From: Lunularia cruciata | Taxonomy: Eukaryota; Streptophyta; Marchantiopsida; Lunulariales; Lunulariaceae | NCBI GenBank assembly: GCA_948567375.1 | Contig: OX419756.1 | Coordinates: 26,204,552 to 26,268,551 of the forward strand | Length of the DNA: 64,000 nt | Direction: 5' to 3' | In this document: positions 1 through 12,399 of the stretch, piece by piece | Layout of the letters: each line of letters begins with the position of its first letter | How positions within the stretch are numbered: position 1 is the first letter of the stretch | The notes under the pieces: model-generated | Told to the model about the DNA's origin: nothing | Seen by the model: only the letters and a program-made list of their open reading frames with translations | The model's database searches: none | Made by a program: the position numbers and the translations under genes

Positions 1-3000
1 GGATCACGATCAGATGGAACTCTCAATTCCTTGCACGAAGTCAGCACTTGCACGATTGTCTGAAAGCCAGCACCTGAGACACCTTGAGTACACTTGAACA
101 GGTCATGATTGTCTCTCGTCTGAGCTGCGGAGGTTGATAGGTAGTAATGCCATGCAGTAATTGATCCCCAAGACTGGTTTGTTCCCGGGAACCTTTCTCC
201 AAGTGCTTCCTCTGCCCCAAATGACCGTGTTGAGATCGATGTCTGTCTCTGCCTAATGGTAACACAGAAGAACGAAATTGGTTCTGCAGTCTACAGCAAG
301 GATGTGTTGATTCTAACAGTATACTTGTTTTTTTGATCCAGCCAAGAACTTACTTGCGAAGCAGAACCAACACAAGTAGCATGAGGAGGCAATACGATTT
401 GATGATGGGGACGTAGTTCCATCGTCTTTGCGGTTCACTGGTGGCAAATTACAACATTAGAAGATCGGGGGCATCGGAGAAATTGGGTATACGTAACATA
501 CCCGGGGAATGCAAATAAGGAGGATTTTGTCCACATCAACTGTACGATTTTCTACTGGAAAACTCACGACATTAGAGAATTGGAAGCAGGAAATGTTAAT
601 CTACTCAACCGTGCGGTTTGGTTTTCTGGTGAGCAACTTGCAACATTAGAGCACCCGAACAAGAAGAAATTCTTTAGCATTCCGCTGTACCTCCCACAAC
701 ACTGATAGCTAGCAAGGATGTTCTCCCGTCGACAATTGGTACTCGTTGACTGTCTCTTAGATTAAACAACCTGTATATAGAAGAATTTATTCATTTGCCC
801 TTGCTCTCCACACTAGTGTAGACGAGTATAGGACTTGAATTGTTATTGTGAACTGTTTGCAAAAGATAGGTAAGATTTAGGTGAGTTATTATTTTCGGTA
901 AATGTTGGGTGAGTGAGGGAGGTAGCACTATGTGCTTATTATAAGTGTTTTTGCAAGAATTTGAAATCTTTTTATTTATGTGGTAATATTCACACCACCT
1001 TCCGAACCATGGCTTGCAGTTACACCATTCTCATATTCTTTTTCTATAAATAAGATTTTTCCTACTGATTTATTAGAACTGGCAGGTGACTGTATGATGA
1101 ATAACAGAGATGGATCGAATTTGAAGTATGTAAGCTGTCTGACAGCTATTGCAGTATGTCAGGAAATTTGTCAGTTTTGGTAGTCCAGACTCTGTACAGT
1201 ATTGTGTAATATGTGAAAGGGAGACGCTTGATTAAAAAGAGGATTGGGAAGACCCATCAAGCCGTACAAGAGGTTGTTGTTTTAAAAGGTGAATGACCAC
1301 CTATGCGGTGGTCAAACTGTTCCCCGGCATTGGAAACAGTTTTACCACCGCATCATCTCTGAAATTGCAGGGATGAATGTAGAAATGGGGGCGATAGTGT
1401 CGCCATAAGCTACATAAGTGTACTTTAATGATTCATTGATTCATAAAACAGCTATTCAGAAATCGTAAGAAATTGGGGAGTCATCTGCAACCTAGAGAGC
1501 CAACCATTTACATTATGTTGGCACTGGTTTCTCACTAACTTTTACAGTTGTTTATGCACACTAGAATGACCCCGTAGGAGCGTCACTTGGGCCACATGAA
1601 GCTCTCTGTCAGAAAACCTAACTTAAGGTTCCTATTCACTAGTAGGTTGAAAAGAACAAACCATGAAATTGATCGAGAGGATCTTCTTCATATGTATTAT
1701 CTACGAGGACGAGGTTACAATAGTCTAATGATGGTTGGAGGAGTTTGAGCCTCAGGCAAAAGGAGAAGATTAGTTGGAGTTCTACCGTGTGCATCTCCTG
1801 CACCATGAACCTCGAACTGTACGCAGCTCCATAGTTACGAACTATTTTACGCGCAGTAGAGTATGGATCTCATCTCCAGTCTGGAGGTTACGGCTACGGA
1901 GTTAGCCATCTCATCCAGCACGCGCGGATAGTCATACAAGTCTGAGACATGGCTGCCTCTCGCTAGGCCCAAGTACAGGCGGAAACTATGTTCTCGAGTT
2001 CACTTCCTGACAGGCAAAAGGCACGACAGTACTGCAGTTCTGTCACCTCTGCGTGCATGTTACAGGCAATCAATCACATACTGTCCATTTGTCCGTCTCA
2101 CATAAAAACGAGGCGTTTATCACATTACATCTCGTCCTCCCTCCTCCATGGTCACGTATCCCCTCAACGCTATCAACGCTTTCAACTCCCCTAAATGCAA
2201 GGACAGGACAGCATCTAGGTAGGCAACTCTCTGTGTGTATGCAGGTCAGGAAAGGGTGCAGAGGCTGCGCTTGCACTCTACAAGGACAACCGCAAAAAAC
2301 ACGGGTTTCTCAAGATAGATGGAGTTTCTGAGATCTAGACCTCCAACGGATGGAAATATTCGTTTCTAACTTATTCTTTCGATCGGTACCCAACCAGTTC
2401 ATGATACAGGTCTTTCACCACAAACACACTGCATACTAATATATCAGAGCTACATGCCTTCGGTTGTGTATTTCCCGTCTCTTTATGCCTAGCACATCAC
2501 CTTGTAGATTTTCTCTACTTTGCGTAGTTATATTGAGACTAAACGTCTTGATCTTTCGCCTGACCGTGCTGTTTGTTAAGAGATATATAGGAGACTGTCT
2601 GTATGAGAAGAATCGGCAAGAGAAGGATACACGGCAACAGCTCGGACTTTCATAGATCGAACAACTTTACCTTGCGTTCTTCCTCGCCAGGGTGGGCGGA
2701 ATTGAGAGCAGTGGATACATTTGCCACTGCTGCTGTTGAAGGCAGCAGTTCCCCCACGGATCAGTCTCCCCTCTCTTCAGACTGTTGAGCTCTGAGTGCT
2801 CGAATCCTAAACCACTGTACAGAATACCTGGATAATGGCGAGAGACCCTACACACAGGTGTCCACGGTACACAAAGCATGTTCTCTGACAGCAGTGTCAA
2901 ACTTTAATTTGAACTACTTACTGGCACTGCAGCAGATGATTGTGATCTCTCCCAGTCTGAGCAGCTCCGCAGTCCGGAGAGTAGAGGAGGATTACGAAAC

Positions 3001-4138
3001 CGCAACATGAAGAATACGGAAATTGGACCTGATCGGATCCGTTCTTACTTCACAGTGGCTTATTTTGTCGTTTCGGAGATGAAGTCGAGCAGTAAGAATA
3101 TTCCCCAAACTAAAAGGATTCTCGAAATTACCATAGATCGCGAACGTTCAGTGGTATCAACTGGAAGCAGCCGCCAAGTCGAATAATCGAGTAACCCGGG
3201 TCAGGAACCCACCTACAGTTTATTACCGGTTAAAAGAATATTTTTAGTCCGTTCAAAGTTGCAGTTAATCAGAAACCTCTTTGGGACAACCAATTCATCG
3301 TCTAATTTTCGTGTTTCGGCCCTCAGTATCCATCTACTTCAATTTCCTTAAAATCTCGTTGACTAGAAGAAGTTATCCCGCTTTAAAATGTGATTGCTGT
3401 AATGGTTTTGTTTTAACTTGTTAAAAAGATTTCGTTTTGATTTAGGAAAAAATTCAAACAAACTAAACATCAAATTGGAGTTCAGTAACTTACTATATAA
3501 AACTATATAGATGTACCTATGCTTTCTGTTCTTTTTTAAAGTTGCACTTATATATTTTTTTTTCTATTTTAATATATTTTCATTGTTAGGCATGAACTCC
3601 CTCTATACAATGTTCTCTTATTTGAATTAGGGTGAATATAATATAAATGTTTTGTTTTTCTTTTGACTACATATATTTGTTGGAGTATAGTTTAGAAGAG
3701 TGGACCTTTTTAGAAAGTGTTACTGTACCTGGTCTGTACAGCACCACCAATTGACTGATATGTGCCAAGAGTAAGTTCCACTAATTGATTTATCGTTTAT
3801 GTCCTTTAAATGTTTCTGTACTATAAAAATAATTTACATGCAACAAGTTTCATTAGTTGAAATAATAACGTGTCTAAACGAAGTAGTAAATTATATTGCG
3901 CGCGTAGTGAAATGCTCTATCTTTAATTCATTTCTCATTGTTCCCATCATCATATACCGGTCATCTAGTTCGCCATTCATCGTTTTCCGTACAAGAACAA
4001 ACCGAGGATTTCGCCTCTCGAACAATGCCACTCTGTTACGGAGACGAGCCGAAGATGCCGAAAATATGCTGAAAGGCCGAAACTTTCGCCCACGGGAACA
4101 ATGCAGCTTCAGCTCTGAGAGCAATCGGTAAAGCAACA
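1..4138. other. Intergenic sequence, no supported gene
   Basis: I find no frame here with recognisable protein similarity. All open frames are short (under about 110 codons), overlap on both strands and lack a convincing splice context. The stretch is of mixed composition, with an AT-rich part around 3400-3700. It is not visibly related to the retroelements on the right. Part of it may be upstream regulatory sequence of the oxidase gene or the tail of a gene beyond the left edge, but nothing in the sequence decides this. Confidence 0.5.
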
Positions 4139-4435
4139 GTGGCGTTCAAACTTCTTCCGCAGAACAGCGGAGCACTGACCAGTGGATCTTACTTTTACCC
4201 TGGACCTGATCGACCGGGCCTTGTTTCTTATAGAAGGGTCCCGCAATTACCCGGAAGATTAACAGGTCCCTGGAAGTTCTCTCGGAGCACTGGACTACTT
4301 CGGTCGCCGTCGAAATTTGACGGTCGGGTTGAGTTGGCGCGCAAGAAGTTGAGCATCCATCCTGACGAGAAGGGAAAGGACTTCGACGGAATTGACGACT
4401 TGGCAGTATTGGATCCCATTCTCTCTATCACGTAG
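4139..4435 (+). CDS. Weak hypothetical ORF, about 98 codons
   Basis: This open frame is richer in G+C than its surroundings and reads as a plausible soluble, basic-then-acidic peptide, ending with several Asp residues before a TAG stop. It has no ATG: the frame opens at a GTG. If real it would have to be a terminal exon, and an AG (cttcttccgcag) lies 12-27 bases inside it. I do not recognise the protein. It lies about 900 bp upstream of the oxidase start on the same strand. It could equally be chance or an old pseudogene exon. Confidence 0.15.
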   Translation: MAFKLLPQNSGALTSGSYFYPGPDRPGLVSYRRVPQLPGRLTGPWKFSRSTGLLRSPSKFDGRVELARKKLSIHPDEKGKDFDGIDDLAVLDPILSIT

Positions 4436-4708
4436 ATGACATTGAGATTTGGAGAGAGGTTAGTGTACATAATCGGCCTTCCACCGTTTGATTTAGCACA
4501 CTTTGGTACTTAAGATTACTGTGAAACCCGCAGTGACAAACACCAAGTATCCAACCCATCCTTCCCCCAATTGACATGATCAAATTTTGTTGAAAAGTTA
4601 CTTTCTCTCTTTGAGTAAGAGAGAAAGAAGAAAGAACGAGAACGAGTCCTGTTGGCAACAACGAAATAAGTTCATGATGACGAAGAGACTAAAAAAAGTA
4701 CAATCATC

Positions 4709-4814
4709 CCTTTCTTTTCTGGTTTTGTGATAAAATTCTCTTGTTGCCTTTTCAAAGTGATTCCTTTCTTTTCTGGTTTTGTGATAAAATCCTCTTGTTG
4801 CCTTTTCAAAGTGA
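4709..4814. repeat. Tandem duplication, 54-bp unit x 2
   Basis: Two adjacent copies of a 54-bp unit start at 4709 and 4763 with the same first bases (cctttcttttctggttttg) and differ at about one position. The unit is a multiple of three, so the minus frame across it repeats an 18-residue peptide, but no gene is otherwise supported there. It lies about 550 bp upstream of the oxidase start codon. Confidence 0.9.
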
Positions 4815-5345
4815 GAAGAGGCTTGCAGGCTAACTTTAAATTTGGGTTAACAACAGAAATCAATGTCTGAATACAGTAATTAGCAGTAATCAACTGTAAT
4901 TGGCCGACTGAGCGGTACAGTAATTAGCAACTTCGCAACTTGTCAGCGATACTGTATCGTAGAATCACGAGAATCGAGTCAAATTCCATTCTTCCTGCAA
5001 GCAGCTCAACTTTTTCAAGCTGCTTTTTGACCTGGCAGTGGCTGCACCGAAGACTCGAAACAAACTCGGGTCAAGCTTACCTTATTAAATTTATCGACTG
5101 CACAGAATTGTACCGTTTCAAATGACAAATGTGTCAAACCAACTGAGCATTATGAGATTGTATTTTTTTTACGAGATTATCCCTGACTGGTTCTGGAAGG
5201 TTGGAGGGGAAGATTGGAAGCTTGTTGAGTGTTCAGCTGAGATTGACGCGGATTCTCAGGTAACGTGGGAACTGAGAAGTGTTGAAATAAGGGGTGAGAA
5301 ACAGTTGTGAGACGGACGCTCTTTTGGATTGCCGACGAGGTGAAG

Positions 5346-8300
5346 ATGTCGATGGAGATTGTGAATGTTCGCGAGTATGAAGAGCTGGCCAAGCAGAAGC
5401 TGTCAAAGATGGCCTTCGATTATTTTGCCTCGGGGGCAGACGATCAGTGGACTCTGAGGGAGAATATAGCAGCGTTTGAAAGAATTCGGTGCGTTTTCCA
5501 CTTCATGACGATAAGCAGGAGCAGCCATATTGTTTCAGAGCATTCTCTAGTTTGTACTGAACTGAATTGTTGTTGAATTGATCTATTGCCTGGTTTAGTG
5601 CATCCTTCCTCCAATTTACTGTGCAGCTTGGTCATGATTTCGACTCGATCGTCTTGCTTATTACACTAGCATCCCGAATTCTCGTACAAATCAGGAATGG
5701 GTAGATAGAAACAATCTACATGGCTGACCTTCACAAGATAAAATATAGTCTTACTATCAAGTTTTAATACTCTGGTCGCTACAGAGTGCTTATGTATCTG
5801 CTCCTATTCACAGATGACTGACGGGAGCAAATTCCTATTGGAACAGAACTGAGGTGTTTCAGTAATGTAAAGTTCACTAGGAAGGCTAAGGTGAAAGCTG
5901 TGAGCCTCCGAAGTTTGTCAGAGAGATTTCAGTTGATGTTCTACACCCCGCTTATAGGATTTGTAATATCTATTTACCACAAGTGCTCATTCTTTATGAG
6001 CTTGATTGCACGCTCTGTCTGCAGAGGGTTGATGCAATCAACGCTCATTGTCTCTGTCTGGAGAACGTGGACGCAAGGAATCAAGCCTCATTGTGGCCAT
6101 ACTCACGAGTCTCATGGGGATTGTCAATTCTCTGTTTTACTCTACTCGAGGCGAGAAAATAAATTAGTTACTTTCACCTCCGAGCCTTGATGACGGGCAG
6201 TCTGAGTCTGCTGGCCATTTACGATGGCGGTTTACTGGCAGGTAGATATGGGTTTTTAAAACAATTCAGGTGCACTGAATTATCTTTCAGTTTCGATTTA
6301 TTCGTCTCATCTCGTCTACAAACTCAAGAGACAGAGTGATCCGAGTAGGAAATGTAAATTTGCTACAAAGCGCTAAAGGCACAGAAATAGTTCCGCTTAA
6401 GAAGCCGTCCTCTTTGGCTGCGTCACTTATGAAATATGGCGATGCTTTCCCTCAGAATGAAACCACGTGTTTTGGTGGACGTCCGAGATGTCGACATTTC
6501 AACCGAAGTGCTCGGGTACAAAGTGTCGATGCCAATCATGGTGGCTCCAACAGGGATACAGAAGTTGGCACATCCCGCAGGTACGACTACTTGTCCCAAC
6601 TCAAGTTCTCATGACAAGAATCCTTGATCATCATATCCTAGTACAGAAGGCCTGGTTATTCAGTTTCGTTTTCTCTCACGACCTGACTATCTTATGGTTT
6701 GAGAAATATAATCGTTAAATGGAAACGACAAACAACACTCGTAATTAGTTCTTAGATAGAGTGAATTTGACTTGCTTGATTTAGTGTAATAACATTGTTT
6801 GGGATTTAACTCGCACATCCAGCAATTTTGAATAACAGATTGGAAATATCTTAAATGTCCAATGCTTTGTTAGGCCTTCAGATTCCATACTGTGGTCTTT
6901 CTGTAGATCATGGTATGAATCTGACCATAAACTCCTGCAGGCGAGGTGGCGACAGCTCGATCGGCATCTGCTGCTGATACTATCATGGTAAAGCGTCTCT
7001 CGTCGCATTTGCAACTTTGGCACAGACGAACAACAGCTGTTACCATTGCAGGAGATTTATTTGCACTCGAAGTGGACTTTGACAGGGGTTGAGTTTCAAA
7101 ACTTATTTTGTTGACGATTATCTCAAGATGTTCAATTTCTGACTGCATCTGGTCGGTACAGGTTCTTTCATCTTCAGCAAACACTTCTTTGGAGGATGTT
7201 GCCGACTCCAGTTCAGGCATAAAATTATTCCAGCTTTATGTAAGTGAAGCATAACGGGGTTCGAGAGTCTGCTTGTCTACGTCCATGTCTTTTGTAGGAT
7301 ATGTTCTTTATTGTCAACTATCTCAACCTTCTAATCTCAATTTTTGAACAGATATTTAAAGACAGAGAAGGTACAGCGTGGGTTGTCAAACGAGCAGAGG
7401 CAGCAGGTTACAAGGCAATTGTTCTGACAGGAGACACTCCGCGTTTGGGACATAGAGAGAATGATATTAAGAATCGGTGAGATACAGGGCCTCCACATTT
7501 AGATTCTGTATAGTATTAACTGGAATCTAACTACATTACATGAAAACCTCTAAGAACAACAACCTACTCAAGTTTTGATGTCCTCTATTCTCATATCAGA
7601 GGGAACTCCACGGGTGATTACGAAGTTTGGGTTTCCGTTTTTCTTGTTGGTTCCTTAAGTTCCAGTATCGATAGTCTATACGAATACATGTGACATAGAG
7701 CTTTAACCAATCGCTTATCCGTCTAGACGTTTGTACTGTGGCAGATTTGTGCTCCCATCTCACCTGACTTACGATAACTTCGAAGGAATCGGTGATACCA
7801 GTATACTTAGGTCAAAGGTGAGTATTAGCCACTTATAAGATGATAGAAAGTTACTGGCAATATTATTTCTGGGCACATGGAAAATACGTATCTCAGTTGG
7901 TTGACTATCGCGTAATTCTTGCAGACGTCAACATCCACTCTTTCGGATTTCATGAACTCTCAGGTTGATGCATCTCTTATTTGGAAGGTGAGCTTGGGAT
8001 AACATGGTTTGCTTAAGAATCTACCGAGAATAATGTATGGCACATGTATTCTTTCTAATTCAAGTTAGAATCTCCGTATTTGATTTACAATTCTCCTCGA
8101 ATGATTTTGGAAATCATTCACCTGATCGTCCTTTTACTCTCGTAATTTAGAAGTTCTTTCTTAGTTCTTTATGGAATCATCACCTGCAGGACATCACTTG
8201 GCTGAAAGGAATTACCAATCTCCCCATGCTGATCAAAGGGGTTCTGACAAGAGAAGACGGTGAGTAACCGCCCCCAGTACATTAACGACATCATAAACTT

Positions 8301-9411
8301 TGACTTAAACTTAAAAATTCCAAGCACCCAACTTCGTCTTTTAGACATTCCACGTGTGTCTTGGTTTACTAATGCGAATATGGGAAGGAGAACTAAACCT
8401 GTCTGCCAACGTCCTTATTTCAGGCTTAGCAGCTTTTCATATCGAATCCTGTTCCATATGATAGTTAAATGCAGAGCTGGCCATTTGCGGGGCCATAGTT
8501 TCGTGTAGTTCTGACGGGTTTCTCCTGGCAGCTACTCTGGCTGTGGAAAATGGAGTGGACGGAATCATAGTTTCAAACCATGGTGCAAGACAGTTGGATT
8601 ATGCACCAGCTTCAATATCTGTTCTTGAAGAGGTATATAGAAATCTTATGATTGTCTACTTCTTGTCCTAATACAACATTAGGTGTAGAAACTATATAGG
8701 TTGTATGAAGAACTCATTATGTATCCGCAAAACATCTCGTACCTGTCGAAGGACTCATTGTCATTGTTATATCCTTTCAAGTTAGCATGTCCAATACTGA
8801 GTTGATTGGATTTCTTTAGTCCTGTGTGGTGCTTGTAGTAGATGAATCTTGCTCGCATTGTTCTAGGATGTTGAGGCTTGTCTGATTAGGGGTGATGTTT
8901 ATGTTGAAGCAGGTGGCCCATGCAGTACGAGGGAGGGTTCCTGTCTTCCTAGATGGTGGAATACGCAGAGGAACAGACGTTTTCAAAGCACTTGCACTAG
9001 GAGCAGCCGGTGTATTCGTAAGTTAGCATTATCATCATTTTTTATGCACATAGCCAAACCATGCGAGAGTTACCCGAAATCAAAAGGAAAGGCTTAGCGT
9101 TCTCTTTGTAGCCTGGCACGCATCTATGTACATAATAACATATCTCGAAATATTGTCTGAAGTGTTACTGTCTGTTGGAGTTGGAGGACCTCATGCATCT
9201 TACCCTGTATTTGTACCTTATGTTGCAGGTAGGAAGACCAGTCGTGTTTGGTTTAGCCGTGGACGGGGAAGCAGGAGTCTCTAAGGTTTTGAAAATGCTC
9301 CGCGATGAGTTTGAACTGAGTATGAGGTTGTCGGGTTGCTGCCGACTGCAAGATATTACCCGTTTTCATGTGCAGACGGAGTATGAGGCTCTTTACACGT
9401 CCAAGCTTTAG
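5346..9411 (+). CDS. Peroxisomal (S)-2-hydroxy-acid oxidase (glycolate-oxidase-type), 11 exons
   Basis: FMN-dependent oxidase of the glycolate oxidase family, expected to convert glycolate or another 2-hydroxy acid to the oxo acid plus H2O2 in peroxisomes (photorespiration for true GOX). Coding exons: 5346-5488, 6456-6580, 6941-6987, 7162-7239, 7352-7476, 7745-7817, 7925-7987, 8190-8259, 8532-8632, 8913-9017, 9229-9411. All introns are GT-AG. The exons total 1113 nt, an unbroken 370-codon frame, close to the usual ~370. Family residues seen: Tyr26, Tyr131 (FQLY), Asp159 (TGDTP), Lys234 (IKGV), His258 and Arg261 (SNHGARQLD), and the FMN-phosphate region [11 protein letters not shown]. The protein ends in SKL, a type-1 peroxisomal signal. 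ATG 5346 is used; ATG 5352 (two codons later) is an alternative. Odd: residue 110 is Ser where spinach GOX has Trp108, a substrate-pocket position. The long-chain hydroxy-acid oxidase (HAOX) subfamily is therefore an alternative to photorespiratory GOX. Confidence 0.95.
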
Positions 9412-9827
9412 AATGTGATATCTCTAATATGATCTTGAGTGTTTATTGGTCACAAGGAGTCAAACATAATGGCCTTGTCTCCACTCTAACCTGCTGAGAG
9501 TATGCCATTTCAGTATTATGTGTTTCGAGCAACCAACCTGGCGATGTACGGTGCTTTACACATTATGGGAACCCCATGTATAGTAATTGTAAAAGATACC
9601 TGCAAGATTTTCTAGAAATTGTCGCTTAGTCTCCAGTTAGAATAGCCAATATAACCCTGCAGTGCAGATGTTGGACACGAGCTAGTATAGACTTGTGACC
9701 TCCTTGTGGCTCCAACATTTGCTTGCAGAAGCCCTTAAGGGCATGAGGAATGGTCATGGCTGTGATGCAAGTTACATAATGGTCCAACTATAATGGTCCC
9801 GTTGATGGTACATCCGATGTTTAACAA
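9412..9827. other. 3' flank of the oxidase gene
   Basis: Presumed 3' UTR and downstream spacer. No second gene is visible. Retroelement-related sequence begins shortly after, near a 17-bp tandem duplication (aatgggccttaccatgt twice) at about 9841-9875. Confidence 0.5.
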
Positions 9828-10111
9828 TGCTAAATGACAATGGGCCTTACCATGTAATGGGCCTTACCATGTAATCAGTATTTTGAACATAAAATTTGAT
9901 CATTAATAAGTAATCTATGAATTATTACCAAAATATTCTTGATTATTAACATTATTATTATAAAGTCAGAGTAATCTACATGTGATGTTACAAATGTTAT
10001 GATAGTTATCATACATATATACATTGTTACACAATGCATATTATTGTCGAGATCATACATTATAGAAGTGCAATTCACACATAAATCATACATGAACTCT
10101 CAAGTGTCACA
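9828..10111 (-). repeat. F1 3' LTR (left limit uncertain)
   Basis: In minus sense the LTR should begin at 10111 with TGTGACACTTGAGAG, directly after the purine tract at about 10112-10125. The same arrangement recurs in F2 at 57810, with recognisable similarity over about 230 bp upstream in the plus direction. The left limit is a guess based on a TG dinucleotide and on where similarity to the second copy fades. Confidence 0.5.
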
Positions 10112-10263
10112 ATCACCCCCTAGCTAGTGGTTAGGTTCCTCTAACTCCAAGTATATGATATACCTTATGGTGGGCAAAAGATCAAGAGGCTGGGTGCTAT
10201 CGAGCTTCATCGTTAGTCCTTTGTCTATAATCTGCACCATATGAAAAATGAACTAGTTATAGG

Positions 10264-10900
10264 TCAAGTACATCTAGGACATAACCATTGTCCTTGAAGA
10301 ACTACCATGAGGGAAAGAGTCATATATATATATTTTATATATATGCCATCCTCTTGAACAATAACATAGTAGTAGTTCCACTAGAAGAGTTGCATAACAT
10401 ACATCACAAACTTACAAGTGCCAAGCTTGGGTCCATAGTACCATCAATGTTTGGGAGGTGACATGGTGCACAATTGCGCACATGATCCTTCCAAACAACA
10501 CCATCACGTCATTCCAACACAAGGACTCCAGATGGTAAAATCTTACGCACTCTCAAGATTGTGCGGCATGTAGAAACATCAAGTGTTGTCAGTGCTATCT
10601 GCTGCAAATATACATAGTCACTTGGATGAAATATATGGATGAAGGGTCTATAATCTCTTCTTCCTCAAATGGTAGCATAATATAAGTTATCCCTATGTTG
10701 AGCAATCGTCAAGTTCTCAAAGGCCATCAACATCACTCTTCAAAAGATCTCTACTAGTTAAGAACATATGGTCATCTATACATCTGGATCATCCAAGTCC
10801 AAAACTACAATAACATCTTGACAAATGGCTGTAGGTAAATTTGGATCTTGTCCATAGAGTAGAAAGAAAGGAGAGAAGGATGCTAAGGAGGTTTTCCGGC
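10264..10900 (-). pseudogene. F1 pol C-terminus with degenerate PHD finger
   Basis: Downstream of the integrase catalytic core the minus frame carries a tail homologous to the F2 tail at 57985-58527. The reading ends with the last zinc-ligand pair of a PHD finger, WLCPRCT, and a TGA at 10264-10266. The middle of the finger is damaged: the first pair (CMLC) is still readable, but the second Cys pair and His are lost near a TA-rich expansion at about 10322-10345. It shows the family's finger was once complete at its end, where F2 has a stop. Confidence 0.7.
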
Positions 10901-11835
10901 TGAACCAATAGCCCATGGCTAACCAAGGTAATTGGAGATCTCAATCTCCCAAGTGGCCTCTTTGCAAACCATACTTTTGTAATCTTCTCTTCACCATTTG
11001 AACCACTCTCTCTGCTAAGCCATCTGCCTCAAGGTGATCTCAAGAGATAAGACAATGATTCTCAAAGACTTGTCACATAAGACCTAAAAACCCTCAAGAA
11101 ATTTATACCTTAATCAGTCAAAACCTCAATGGGTGCACCAAAATGACTAAGAATCCGATCCAAGAATGAGTCAACTATCCCTTCATTGGACTTGTCAAGA
11201 AGTGCCACCGGCTCAACCCACTTGGAGAAGTGCTCCACCATCACCAAAATGTATCGATGATGTCTCATAGTCAACGGTAAAGGTCCAATGAAATCCAAAT
11301 TCCAACGGTAACCCAACCCCATGATAGGTAATGGATGTAATTGTGGCATAGGAACATTAAATGATGCTCTAAGTCGGTCACAACCCTCACATCTGGCAAC
11401 AAACTATTGTACATCAATCTACATAGTGTGCCACCAATAATGACTCTAGAGTAAGTTATATTTATGCTTTATTCCAAAATGTCATAATTCCTCATGAGCA
11501 TGATAGACAAACAGTGGTCTCTGAGATGGAAATAGTATTACTCTCACTCTACCATCCTCCCATACATGAAGAAAGTGTCTTCCCTCCAATTGATTGGCTC
11601 ATTGAAGAACATGATCTCTCTCCTTGGCCCCAACTGTGCTACCCACAACACCAATGCAAAGACAGTCCATCACTAAGACATCATCATGAATGTCTCGTTG
11701 CATTGTACCACTATCTCCACTCTTTGGATCTATGACCTCAATAACTCTTCTTGTATGCACAGAGAGAGAGAGAGATAACACCAAAGCCTCAAAAAATATA
11801 CAGAGAAAATCATCTGCATGCCAACCTAGTACCAT
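10901..11835 (-). pseudogene. F1 integrase (zinc-binding part and DDE core)
   Basis: The core reads LDFIGPLPLTMRHHRYILVM at 11110-11349, giving the first catalytic Asp, then VLTD with the second. A TAA follows immediately, where F2 has Gln (VLTDQGIEF). The third acidic residue survives further on, in DGLAERVVQMVKRRL at about 10985-11030. The upstream stretch to 11835 is the zinc-binding part, with frameshifts. Function was strand transfer of retroelement cDNA. This copy is broken. Confidence 0.8.
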
Positions 11836-11939
11836 CTCTTATTTGTCTCACCATGCCAACATGCTCTAGTCTGATCCTATTGGTTGGGACATGGGTTTCT
11901 ACTCAACCCATTTGCATCATGGTTCACCACTCCAAGTTT

Positions 11940-12330
11940 GTTAATAATCATGAAATCATACTCTTGTAAATTAGAGCCAATTGTGCAATCTTCCTTGAAA
12001 GCTTGTCAGACTCCATCAACCACTTTAGCAATTGATGAGCAATGATGAGAGTAAAGGGGCTACCAAATAGGTGACATTGGAAATGTGCTACTGCCCATAA
12101 TATTGCCAAACACTCTCCCTCATATGAACTATACTTTGCAACCACTGAATTATTGGAGTGACTAGCATAGGCCACCATAAACTCCTTCCCCTTATCATCA
12201 TGCTAGGTGAGCATTGCTCCAAGTCCCAACATACTCCAATTAGTGTGAACATGAAATAGTCTTCCTCTAATCGATCTCCTCAACATAGGAACAAATGTCA
12301 ACCTCTTCTTGAGCTCTACAAAAGCTCCCT
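11940..12330 (-). pseudogene. F1 RNase H fragment
   Basis: The minus frame 11948-12178 reads the typical gypsy RNase H stretch: VAYASHSNN, then YSSYEGECLAILWAVAHF, then LLKWLMES. The catalytic Asp of the usual TDHQPLKW is replaced (IAHQLLKW), so the enzyme would be inactive. It lies between RT and integrase, as expected for Ty3/gypsy pol. Confidence 0.8.
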
Positions 12331-12399
12331 CTTGCTCAACACAACTCTTGTGTAAGCTTGGTCAACTTTGTCAAGGCCTTGGCAATGACACTAAAACCT

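Noticed and set aside
5307-5345. Upstream extension of the oxidase frame to a GTG at 5307
   Set aside because: No in-frame ATG exists there, and family proteins start at the MxxEIVNV-like N-terminus reached from ATG 5346 or 5352.
6781-7220. Minus-strand ORFs across the oxidase gene
   Set aside because: They overlap exons 3 and 4 of the plus-strand oxidase and have no independent support.
9875-10093. Minus-strand 72-codon ORF and the similar one at 57592-57792
   Set aside because: Both lie in the F-family LTR and resemble each other only because the LTRs do; no coding constraint is evident.
10322-10345. TA-rich tract as a regulatory or origin element
   Set aside because: It is a short TA expansion inside the decayed F1 PHD-finger sequence and is absent from F2.
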